From NCBI GenBank assembly GCA_964624255.1, contig CAZUWV010000010.1, positions 1 through 33,986 of the forward strand: 33,986 nucleotides of DNA. Direction: 5' to 3'. Below are positions 23,175 through 30,067 of this stretch, piece by piece. Each line of letters begins with the position of its first letter. The stretch's first letter is position 1. Made by a program: the position numbers and the translations under genes. Below the pieces are notes generated by a model. It ran no database searches. It saw nothing but the letters and a program-made list of their open reading frames with translations, and had not been told where the DNA came from. The stretch comes from JAUZQZ01 sp964624255. GTDB taxonomy: Bacteria; Pseudomonadota; Zetaproteobacteria; Mariprofundales; Mariprofundaceae.

Positions 23175-24251
23175 ATGGATGTTCTCGGGCATTTGCGTCT
23201 GCTACATCCCTGGTGGGGGTTGGCCGTTCTGGTGGTGTTGCCCTGGCTGTTGTGGAACAGGCGCCCCGCACACTTGCAACCACGCGCACTGGCGCATCCT
23301 TCGCTGGTATGGCTACGTCACTCCTTTCCTGCTCACCGTATAGTCAGTTTGCGTATATTGCGTATCCTGGCGGTTCTGGTCTGGGTGCTGTGGTGTCTGG
23401 CGCTGACCGACCCGGAATGGGTGGGTGGAGAAATATCCGTCAGCCGCGAAGGCCGCGATATTATGCTACTGGTGGATTTATCCGGCAGCATGGTGATACG
23501 GGATTTTTCACTGTCGGGGGAGCCGATGGGCCGCCTTCAAAGTATTCGGCATGTGTTCAATAATTTCGCACAACGGAATTCGGCATTGGAGTCCGGTAAT
23601 ACCCTGAATCGACTTCAGGCTATCCAGCATGTGCTTGCGCCCTTCATCATGGAGCGTGGATCAGATCGTTTGGGTCTGGTGGTGTTTGGCGACGAGGCTT
23701 ATATACAAACACCTCTCACCTACGACCATGGGTTGGTGCGGCAATTGCTTTTACTGGAACGTATTGGAAGGGTGGGAGAGAAAACGGCGATTGGTACGGC
23801 CATTACCCTGGCCGTCAAGCACCTTGAACAGGCCGCTCGCGTGCGCAAGATGGGGGGCGGTCAGGTGATTGTCCTGCTCACCGACGGACGTAACAATGCG
23901 GGCGTTATTTCACCCTTGCATGCAGCCAGACTGGCAAAATTACTGGGTATCCGCATTTATACGGTGGGTGTTGGGTCGCGTCTGAAAATGGCTGGCGGCG
24001 GTCGGGCTGCCTCGCTTGATGAAAAGACATTAAAGGCTATTGCCAGCCTGACATCCGGCAGCTATTTCCGTGCTACCGATACGGGCGCGTTGGTGCGCAT
24101 TGCTGGCCGGATTAACAGCTTGGAAAAAGTGGAGGATGAGCATACCGATTACATTTCATCATTGGCCCTATATCCGGCGCTGTTGCTGGCAGGACTTGTC
24201 GCGGGATGTCTGATGATTTTTCTGGCACGGGGGAGGACAGCCGTCCCATGA
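23175..24251 (+). CDS. VWA-domain membrane protein, BatA-like
   Basis: The 358-residue product has N-terminal membrane segments (about 15-27 and 60-77), a periplasmic or cytoplasmic VWA domain and a C-terminal membrane segment (about 333-350), as in BatA. The metal-ion-dependent adhesion site is intact: DLSGS at 101-105, the threonine near 205 and the aspartate in LLTDGRNN near 237. Between the first motif and DRLGLVVF the protein is longer than usual: RLQSIRHVF at about 120 is echoed by RLQAIQHVL at about 146, as if 26 codons were duplicated. It starts one base after the DUF4381 stop codon. BatA proteins are implicated in stress tolerance, mechanism unknown. Confidence 0.9.
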   Translation: MDVLGHLRLLHPWWGLAVLVVLPWLLWNRRPAHLQPRALAHPSLVWLRHSFPAHRIVSLRILRILAVLVWVLWCLALTDPEWVGGEISVSREGRDIMLLVDLSGSMVIRDFSLSGEPMGRLQSIRHVFNNFAQRNSALESGNTLNRLQAIQHVLAPFIMERGSDRLGLVVFGDEAYIQTPLTYDHGLVRQLLLLERIGRVGEKTAIGTAITLAVKHLEQAARVRKMGGGQVIVLLTDGRNNAGVISPLHAARLAKLLGIRIYTVGVGSRLKMAGGGRAASLDEKTLKAIASLTSGSYFRATDTGALVRIAGRINSLEKVEDEHTDYISSLALYPALLLAGLVAGCLMIFLARGRTAVP

Positions 24252-24282
24252 TAAATCAAACAGGTTTTCGGAAATAAAGATC

Positions 24283-25344
24283 GTGTCCCATCATTCATCA
24301 TGGATGTTGTTTGCCACGCAGTTTAACTGGCGCTCGCCGGGATGGTTACTCCTTATTCCCGTTGTGGTGCTGGCCGCGATCCTCTGGCAATACCACGTCA
24401 AGCCGGCACGCGACGTGCTGGCGCGCGTGCGTCGGTATGCCGATATGAGCGTATGGTCCATGGTTGTCCGGGGAGCAAAATTGGAGGATATGCCGCGCAT
24501 GTCCCGTATGCTCAGGGATTTGGCGGCATGGTTCGGGCTAATTCTAATGCTGCTGGCGCTGGCTGGGCCACGCTGGCGGCACGAAACTGAAACTGTGTTC
24601 AGAGAGGGCGCTGATATCGCCGTGGTCATGGATATTTCCCGCTCCATGCGTGTCCGGGATGTGGTGCCAGACAGGCTGGCGCGGGAAAAGCAGGAGTTGC
24701 ATGATTTCTTGTCACGGCTGAAAGGTGATCGGGTAGCGCTTGTTGCGTTTGCCGGACGCGCGTTCCTGATGTCGCCGTTGACCCCCGATTATGGCGTGGT
24801 GATGCGCCTTGCCCGACAATTAACCCCGCGAATGATTACGGATCAGGGGAGTAATCTTGTGGCGGGGTTGCATCGGGCTATGGAAGCACTCAAATCGGCG
24901 CGCGGCCATGGCCGCGCGGTTGTGTTGCTAACAGATGGAGAGAATGTCGATCAGAACGCCCTGAAACAGATGGCGATGAGGCTGGCTAAGGCACATATTC
25001 CTGTGTTTGTTCTCGGTGTTGGCACGCTGAAAGGAGGATTGGTTCCGGCGGGTGATGGGCGTTTTTTGCATGGTGCGCGTGGTCGGGTGGCGGAGAGCCG
25101 GCTACATGAGCAGCGATTGATGTCGTTGGCCAGAGCGACAGGGGGCGTATATGCCCGCATGCAGCCGGGTGATGGCGATTGGCATGCTTTGTATGATGAA
25201 GGTCTTGCACGGATGATTACGCATACGCGCACTGCTTCGGAGGAGAGGGTGCGCTGGCATGAGGCGTTTGCATGGGTGTTATTGCCGGGGATGCTGATGT
25301 TGGGTATGTGGTGGAAGTCGCGTGTTCGCATGTGGCGGGCGTGA
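24283..25344 (+). CDS. VWA-domain membrane protein, BatB-like
   Basis: The 353-residue product has a membrane segment near 22-35, another near 83-95, a VWA domain with DISRS at 117-121, QGSNL near 192 and LLTDGEN near 231, and a C-terminal membrane span (WVLLPGMLMLGMWW). It is paralogous to the preceding gene, and the pair corresponds to BatA/BatB. The start given is a GTG at 24283 with GGAAAT before it; an in-frame ATG at 24304 is an alternative. It lies 31 bases after BatA and three bases before the TPR gene. Confidence 0.88.
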   Translation: MSHHSSWMLFATQFNWRSPGWLLLIPVVVLAAILWQYHVKPARDVLARVRRYADMSVWSMVVRGAKLEDMPRMSRMLRDLAAWFGLILMLLALAGPRWRHETETVFREGADIAVVMDISRSMRVRDVVPDRLAREKQELHDFLSRLKGDRVALVAFAGRAFLMSPLTPDYGVVMRLARQLTPRMITDQGSNLVAGLHRAMEALKSARGHGRAVVLLTDGENVDQNALKQMAMRLAKAHIPVFVLGVGTLKGGLVPAGDGRFLHGARGRVAESRLHEQRLMSLARATGGVYARMQPGDGDWHALYDEGLARMITHTRTASEERVRWHEAFAWVLLPGMLMLGMWWKSRVRMWRA

Positions 25345-25347
25345 AAT

Positions 25348-26121
25348 ATGCGTATGACGATACAGCGGGAGCATGAACGGGTTGATGGATACTGGCGTGG
25401 GGGGCTATGGTCTGTTGTGTTGATCGTGATTTTGACCGCCATGTTGCTATGCCACGTTTCTGTGGCCAGGGCGGGATGGTTTGTGCCGGAGAACAGGATT
25501 GCATGGGAGGCGTGGCGGGATGGTGATGATGCCGTGTCCCTGAAACACTGGGACCATAGTAGCAAAGGAATATTTGGCCGCGCCACGGTGCTGATGCGCA
25601 CGGGCCACTTGCGCGAAGCGGTACGAGGGTTCCGTCGGGCGCTGGCTGGTGCCGTGGGAGCTAAGCCAGCGTATATCGCCAGCATTTGGTATAACCTTGG
25701 CAATGGCCTGTATGCCGAAGGCGCGTTGAGGCAAGCGCAGCAAGCCTGGCATGAGGCTCTTCGATATAACCCCGGACATACGAAAGCCGCGCATAACCTT
25801 GCCATCGTCAGGGATCTCCTGAAGGGAAAGCGTGAGAAGCTAAAAAGAGCGGGGGTGGCATCCCGCATGGTGCAAGGTAGGAAGAGGAGAAGGTTGGCCC
25901 ATAACGGTAAAAATCAGGGAGGGAGCGGATTGCCGGTTTCCGGGAAGGAAGCCGAACAGCGCAAGGAGGAGAAGACCGGAGATGGAGGAAATGTTAAAAG
26001 TGTCAGCCAGGCGAAACGGGAAGTGAATGCCGTTCATGACAGTATGGGGGTGTTCCTTCGCCACCGCATGTCGGAGAAATCCGTACGTACGGTGCCTTCC
26101 CGCCGGGGACCGCCATGGTGA
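25348..26121 (+). CDS. TPR-repeat protein of the Bat cluster (BatC-like)
   Basis: The 257-residue product has an N-terminal membrane anchor or signal (GLWSVVLIVILTAMLLCHVS, about 20-40), then two or three TPR-like helical repeats: GRATVLMRTGHLREAVRGFR and IWYNLGNGLYAEGALRQAQQ with AWHEALRYNPGHTKAAHNLA. The last 100 residues are basic, low-complexity and probably disordered (KREKLKRAG, KRRRLAHNGK). TPR proteins of Bat clusters are thought to bridge the VWA proteins to partners. The stop lies inside a different reading frame that is open upstream of the next gene; the BatD start given below avoids this overlap. Confidence 0.82.
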   Translation: MRMTIQREHERVDGYWRGGLWSVVLIVILTAMLLCHVSVARAGWFVPENRIAWEAWRDGDDAVSLKHWDHSSKGIFGRATVLMRTGHLREAVRGFRRALAGAVGAKPAYIASIWYNLGNGLYAEGALRQAQQAWHEALRYNPGHTKAAHNLAIVRDLLKGKREKLKRAGVASRMVQGRKRRRLAHNGKNQGGSGLPVSGKEAEQRKEEKTGDGGNVKSVSQAKREVNAVHDSMGVFLRHRMSEKSVRTVPSRRGPPW

Positions 26122-26170
26122 GGGTGGGCATCAGTGCTTTTGTGGGAGAAATATTGGAGGACGACCGGAA

Positions 26171-27850
26171 ATGATGATGAGGCACATGGTCTCATGGCTC
26201 GTTGGATTGTTCTTTTTACCTGCGGTGGCTATGGGAGCCACTTTCTCGATGACTGTGAATCATACAACGATAGGTCTCGACCATACGTTCCTGCTTACCG
26301 CCCGGCTACAGGGATCGAGTGAGACCTTTACGCTGGATGTTACGCCGCTTGCGAAGGATTTTTATGTCACATCTTTGCCGGATATGCAGCGGGCCGGGTC
26401 GTGGCATGAGAAACGCTACCGCCTTGGTGCCAAACGGACGGGCCTTCTTAAGGTTCCCGCACTTTTCATGATGTTTCACGGGAAAAAACTGGTCAGCCAG
26501 CCTTTTTCGGTCAAAATGTTGAATACCAAGGGCATGGTTGATGATGTACGTCTATGGGTTGAGGATAGTGTAGGCCACAATCATGTCTGGTTGCATCAGC
26601 AGCTGGTCTGGCATATGACCATACTTGGCACCTATCCGTTTACCAGTGTACCGGACGTTCATCTCCCGTCATTTGATGGTTTCGATGTTCTGAAGGTGAA
26701 TGCGGCCATACCTGGGGAGAGGGCGATGAACGGGCGTAGACTGTTCACCATGTCCTGGCATGTTCTGCTATTTCCCCGGCATGTAGGGGATCTGCTTATC
26801 GCGCAACCCTCAGTGTCCACCCATTTATTGCAGATGGTCAAAATCCGGCGCTTTGCGGCCGGGAATCCCAATTTTGATGCCGGTGAAAAGCGTGTATATG
26901 CAAGGAAGGCTGTGGGGAGCAGACAGCGTATTCTGGTGCAGGCGCTGCCTTTGGCGGCAGCGAACCTTCCGGTCGGGCATCTCGTGCTTTCTTCGAATGT
27001 TTCGGATACCCATGTTTATGCCGGAGAGCCATTGACATGGAGTATCCATTTGAGAGGCAATGGGGTGCAGGAGCACGACTTACCGGATTTGTATAAACAG
27101 ATACCTCTGAACGGTTCGTCTACGGTTATTCGCGAGAAGCCGCTTGTGTCCGTGCGTGAGAGCGGGGGGCATATGAGCACGGATGTTCTCTACCGTATTG
27201 AATTGACGCCTTCCATACGAGGGGAGTTGCAGCTTCCTGCCGTCGAGGTCCCCTTTTTCGATCCCGGTCACGGGCGGGTTGAGCATACATCGCTTGCTTC
27301 CCGTTCGCTACGGGTCTTGCCACCGCACAAGACATCGAGTGATGAAGGGTTCGATATTTCTTCCGTCAGCACGCACCGTGGGCACAGTCAGGGGCGGCGT
27401 ACGGTCATGTGGTGGAAAGGCGCGGCGATTACGCTGTTGGCACTCTGGCTGGCGACGCTTGCAGCGTGGTTTTTTTCCAGCCGTATTCCGGCGGTGGCGT
27501 GGCGCTTGCGGTACCGACGACATCGGGTGCATGGGTCTTCATTGCGCAAGGCACTGGCTGCCCACGACGCCGCTGCGCAGTTTTCGGGTATCAAGGATGT
27601 ATTGGACATGCCTGAACGTATCACACCGCTCGGGTTGCTTGAGCATTTTCCTGGTCTGCGTGACGTCGAGGCAGCCGCATGGCTGGAAGCACTGGAACGT
27701 GGGCGCTGGTATTGCGATGCCATGCCGCCACGTTTGCATGGAGAACATATCCGCGACATGGTACGCATTATCCAATCTGCACTTCATGCGGAGGATGGTC
27801 TTTCATCGGCGCCATTCAATCCCGCTGATTTTGGGCGTGCCGGAACGTAG
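26171..27850 (+). CDS. BatD-like (oxygen tolerance) membrane protein
   Basis: The product (559 residues) has a signal peptide (MMMRHMVSWLVGLFFLPAVA, cleavage near MG-AT), a long beta-rich extracytoplasmic region with BatD-like immunoglobulin-type segments (FSMTVNHTTIGLDHTFLLTA, VYAGEPLTWSIHLRGNGVQE), a membrane span (AITLLALWLATLAAWFF) and a cytoplasmic helical tail of about 100 residues. The frame is open from 26027, but that part overlaps the TPR gene and is cysteine-rich; GGAGG at 26156-26160 supports the ATG at 26171. BatD closes the MoxR-DUF58-DUF4381-BatA-BatB-TPR-BatD set. Confidence 0.87.
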   Translation: MMMRHMVSWLVGLFFLPAVAMGATFSMTVNHTTIGLDHTFLLTARLQGSSETFTLDVTPLAKDFYVTSLPDMQRAGSWHEKRYRLGAKRTGLLKVPALFMMFHGKKLVSQPFSVKMLNTKGMVDDVRLWVEDSVGHNHVWLHQQLVWHMTILGTYPFTSVPDVHLPSFDGFDVLKVNAAIPGERAMNGRRLFTMSWHVLLFPRHVGDLLIAQPSVSTHLLQMVKIRRFAAGNPNFDAGEKRVYARKAVGSRQRILVQALPLAAANLPVGHLVLSSNVSDTHVYAGEPLTWSIHLRGNGVQEHDLPDLYKQIPLNGSSTVIREKPLVSVRESGGHMSTDVLYRIELTPSIRGELQLPAVEVPFFDPGHGRVEHTSLASRSLRVLPPHKTSSDEGFDISSVSTHRGHSQGRRTVMWWKGAAITLLALWLATLAAWFFSSRIPAVAWRLRYRRHRVHGSSLRKALAAHDAAAQFSGIKDVLDMPERITPLGLLEHFPGLRDVEAAAWLEALERGRWYCDAMPPRLHGEHIRDMVRIIQSALHAEDGLSSAPFNPADFGRAGT

Positions 27851-27860
27851 CCCGGGCCGG

Positions 27861-27873
27861 GAGCCTGTCGGAC
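27861..27873 (+). repeat. Dispersed repeat family B, end fragment B3
   Basis: GAGCCTGTCGGAC matches the inverted end of family B (GAGTCTGTCGGAC) and directly abuts repeat C3. Only the end is present, so the assignment rests on 13 bases plus position. Confidence 0.35.
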
Positions 27874-28036
27874 GAGCCAATTGTAAAATTCCGGGTGGAT
27901 GAGTGGCAATCCCGCGTTGAGTCCATTGCCGGGATGGAATGAGATGCATGGTGGTTCCATGGATCGAAATTCCAGATCGGACATGGGTCAGCGTGGGGAA
28001 GCCGCTCGCTGCTCGCGAGTTTTACACTTGGCTCTA
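27874..28036 (-). repeat. Dispersed repeat family C, copy C3
   Basis: Read on the minus strand this aligns with C2. Its ends are AGAGCCAAGTGTAAAACTCG and GGAATTTTACAATTGG. CGGCTTCCCCACGCTGACCC, GGAACCACCATGCA and ATGGACTCAACGCGGGATTG are conserved. It lacks about 45 bases of the C2 centre. It fills the gap between the convergent ends of BatD and the NsrR-like gene. Confidence 0.78.
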
Positions 28037-28040
28037 AAGA

Positions 28041-28499
28041 TCACCCGCGCGTGTTATCAAGGGAAAGATTTGAATCGAGCAAACCTTTGATGTCATTTCC
28101 CTTACCGAGTACATCAGCCAGCGTATAGCCATCAAGAACGCTCATGAAGGCCGTCCTTGCCTGGTATAAGGCGCGTTTGAGTGTGCAAGCGGCAGAGATA
28201 GGGCATGTATTGGTATCAGCATCAAAGCATTCAAGGATGTTCATGTGCGGTTCAGTGATGCGGACAATCTGGCCTATGTTGATATCTCCGGGTTGTATGG
28301 CCAGTTGCATGCCTCCTGATTTTCCGCGTACCGTGTGAACATAATTCGTTTTTCCAAGGCTGTGGGTGATCTTGACCAGGTGGTTGCGCGATATGCCGTA
28401 GGCATTGGCGATTTCACTGATGGTGCATAATCTATCCGGGTGCAGGCCAAGATAAACGAGGGTTCGTAATGAATAATCCGTGTACAGGGTCAATTGCAT
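28041..28499 (-). CDS. nsrR: Rrf2-family nitric-oxide-sensing repressor, NsrR type
   Basis: The 152-residue product starts MQLTLYTDYSLRTLVYLGLH, almost the NsrR consensus. Its winged helix contains ISEIANAYGISRNHLVKITH and YVHTVRGKSGG. Three cysteines (ILECFDADTNTCPISAAC) match the [Fe-S] ligands of NsrR. NsrR represses NO-detoxification genes until NO destroys its cluster. The frame extends upstream to 28604, but the ATG at 28499 gives the conserved N-terminus. A palindrome resembling an NsrR box lies seven bases before it, implying autoregulation. The divergent neighbour is a truncated globin. Confidence 0.9.
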   Translation of the reverse strand: MQLTLYTDYSLRTLVYLGLHPDRLCTISEIANAYGISRNHLVKITHSLGKTNYVHTVRGKSGGMQLAIQPGDINIGQIVRITEPHMNILECFDADTNTCPISAACTLKRALYQARTAFMSVLDGYTLADVLGKGNDIKGLLDSNLSLDNTRG

Positions 28500-28505
28500 G
28501 CCACA

Positions 28506-28528
28506 AAGATATATCCTATTGACATCTT
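28506..28528. promoter_or_regulatory. Putative NsrR operator
   Basis: The half-site AAGATATATCC (28506-28516), one base, and then ATTGACATCTT (28518-28528) form an 11-1-11 inverted repeat. The known NsrR half-site is close to AAGATGYATTT, and the two arms agree at AAGAT(A/G)T. It sits between nsrR and the globin genes, at the nsrR translation start, so it could repress nsrR itself and the divergent globin operon. GGCATGTATTC at 28561-28571 may be a weaker extra half-site. Based on consensus recall. Confidence 0.6.
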
Positions 28529-28608
28529 TCCGCAAGCTTTTAGAGTTGCCTCCGGAATGAGGCATGTATTCAGCGTGTGTCATTACCATATATTGAGGAG
28601 ACATACGA

Positions 28609-28974
28609 ATGAGTACAGTCTATGAGCAATTGGGCGGCGAAGCCGCCATTGATGCAGCAGTGGATAATTTTTACCGTCGTGTATTGAATGATCCTTACGT
28701 TGTCCGTTTCTTTGAAGGTGTAGACATGGAGAAGCAGGCAGCCAAGCAGAAAGGGTTCCTGACCATGGTTACGGGCGGACCGAATAATTATAAGGGTGTG
28801 GACATGCGCGCAGGACATAAGCATCTGGTAGAGATGGGTATGGATGATACGCATGTTGACCACATCCTTTGTCATTTACGTTCCACGCTGGCCGATCTCG
28901 GTGTCAAGAAAGACCTGATCAAGACCGTGATTGATGTCGCCGAGTCTGTGCGCGATGACGTTCTGAACCGCTAA
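28609..28974 (+). CDS. Truncated hemoglobin, group I (TrHbN-like)
   Basis: The 121-residue product is a single 2-on-2 globin: VYEQLGGEAAIDAAVDNFYR, RFFEGVDMEKQAAKQKGFLT, GGPNNYKGVDMRAGHKHLVE. The expected heme-pocket residues are present: Tyr22 (B10), Gln47 (E11) and proximal His70 (F8). In Mycobacterium tuberculosis TrHbN the same Tyr and Gln support NO dioxygenation, converting NO to nitrate. GAGGAG precedes the ATG. It lies divergent from nsrR across a candidate operator and 11 bases before a di-globin gene. An NO-detoxification role is therefore likely by context, but O2 delivery or sensing is possible. Confidence 0.93.
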   Translation: MSTVYEQLGGEAAIDAAVDNFYRRVLNDPYVVRFFEGVDMEKQAAKQKGFLTMVTGGPNNYKGVDMRAGHKHLVEMGMDDTHVDHILCHLRSTLADLGVKKDLIKTVIDVAESVRDDVLNR

Positions 28975-28985
28975 GAGGTATCAAT

Positions 28986-29888
28986 ATGGGATTCTTTACT
29001 ATTGTACTGCCATTAATTTTACTTGTGGCGATCTTGATCGGATTCATACGTTTGCGTTCCCAGCCTATTGCCAAGCCTTCTTCGCCGCATAGCGCGGGTC
29101 GTGGGGTAGCGGATGCCTACAGCAAGGACGAGACGGTATTTTCGCAGTTGGGTGGTGCCGCAGCAGTGGACGCGGCGGTGGATATTTTTTATCGCCGTGT
29201 ATTGAATGACCCTTATGTAGCACCTTTCTTCGAGGGTGTGGATATGGTGAAGCAAGCTGGCAAGCAGAAAGCATTTTTGACGATGGCTTTCGGTGGGCCG
29301 CATAACTACACGGGTAAGGATATGCGTGAGGGACATAGATACTTGGTCAAGATGGGCCTGGACGATACCCATTTCGACCATATCCTGATGCATATTCGTT
29401 CCACGCTGGCAGAGCTGGGCGTGAACAATGGGTTGATCGCACAGGTGATTGCAGTTGCCGAGTCAACGCGTGACGATGTTCTTGATCGTGACCCATCACA
29501 AAAGGAAGATACTTACAGCAGGGATGAGACGGTATTTTCGCAGTTGGGTGGTGCCGCAGCAGTGGACGCGGCGGTGGATATTTTTTATCGCCGTGTATTG
29601 AATGACCCTTATGTAGCACCTTTCTTCGAGGGTGTGGATATGGTGAAGCAAGCTGGCAAGCAGAAAGCATTTTTGACGATGGCTTTCGGTGGGCCGCATA
29701 ACTACACGGGTAAGGATATGCGTGAGGGACATAGATACTTGGTCAAGATGGGCCTGGACGATACCCATTTCGACCATATCCTGATGCATATTCGTTCCAC
29801 GCTGGCAGAGCTGGGCGTGAACAATGGATTGATCGCACAGGTGATTGTGGTTGCCGAATCAACGCGTGACGACGTGCTCGATCACTGA
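28986..29888 (+). CDS. Membrane-anchored tandem di-globin (two group I truncated hemoglobins)
   Basis: The 300-residue product starts with one membrane segment (FFTIVLPLILLVAILIGF, about 3-20) followed by basic RLRSQPIAK. By the positive-inside rule this places the rest in the cytoplasm. After a linker come two globin domains, about 48-170 and 180-300, nearly identical in sequence. Each keeps Tyr (B10, residues 69 and 201), Gln (E11, 94 and 226) and proximal His (F8, 117 and 249), so both should bind heme. They differ from the preceding soluble globin throughout, for example FGGPHNYTG versus TGGPNNYKG. The gene follows that globin by 11 bases and ends at a terminator, so both share the nsrR-divergent promoter. 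Confidence 0.92.
   Translation: MGFFTIVLPLILLVAILIGFIRLRSQPIAKPSSPHSAGRGVADAYSKDETVFSQLGGAAAVDAAVDIFYRRVLNDPYVAPFFEGVDMVKQAGKQKAFLTMAFGGPHNYTGKDMREGHRYLVKMGLDDTHFDHILMHIRSTLAELGVNNGLIAQVIAVAESTRDDVLDRDPSQKEDTYSRDETVFSQLGGAAAVDAAVDIFYRRVLNDPYVAPFFEGVDMVKQAGKQKAFLTMAFGGPHNYTGKDMREGHRYLVKMGLDDTHFDHILMHIRSTLAELGVNNGLIAQVIVVAESTRDDVLDH
29130..29827 (+). repeat. Tandem in-gene duplication, 302 identical bases, period 396
   Basis: Bases 29130-29431 are identical to 29526-29827 by direct comparison. The first differences after that are synonymous or conservative (29432 versus 29828, then scattered). The period of 396 bases is 132 codons, one globin domain plus linker. Confidence 0.93.
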
Positions 29889-29910
29889 TTCACCCGTGGA
29901 CCAAGGAAGA

Positions 29911-29950
29911 GCGGGATTTTGCATGCTTTTTGCAAAATCCCGCATTTATT
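29911..29950 (+). terminator. Rho-independent terminator after the di-globin gene
   Basis: GCGGGATTTTGCA (29911-29923) and TGCAAAATCCCGC (29931-29943) form a perfect 13-base-pair stem with a seven-base loop, followed by ATTTATTT. It separates the globin operon from the reductase gene. Confidence 0.85.
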
Positions 29951-30067
29951 TATGGTATCGCTTTAAGTAAGAAGTCAAGAGTAGTTCTTGCTCGCCGCTG
30001 CAGGAATATGGTAGTGCGGCGATCTGTTATTCGCTAATGATGATGATGAAATTCAGGAGATATGGGC

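Noticed and set aside
24951..25868. A 305-codon minus-strand reading frame
   Set aside because: It is antisense to the BatB and TPR genes and its product is Arg/Ser/Pro/Cys-rich, typical of a shadow frame.
26027..26170. N-terminal extension of BatD starting at 26027
   Set aside because: It overlaps the TPR gene in another frame and lacks signal-peptide character. A GGAGG site supports the ATG at 26171, which gives a proper signal peptide.
29130..29827. A CRISPR or satellite-type repeat
   Set aside because: The two-copy repeat is explained by duplicated globin domains in one open frame; there are no short spaced direct repeats.
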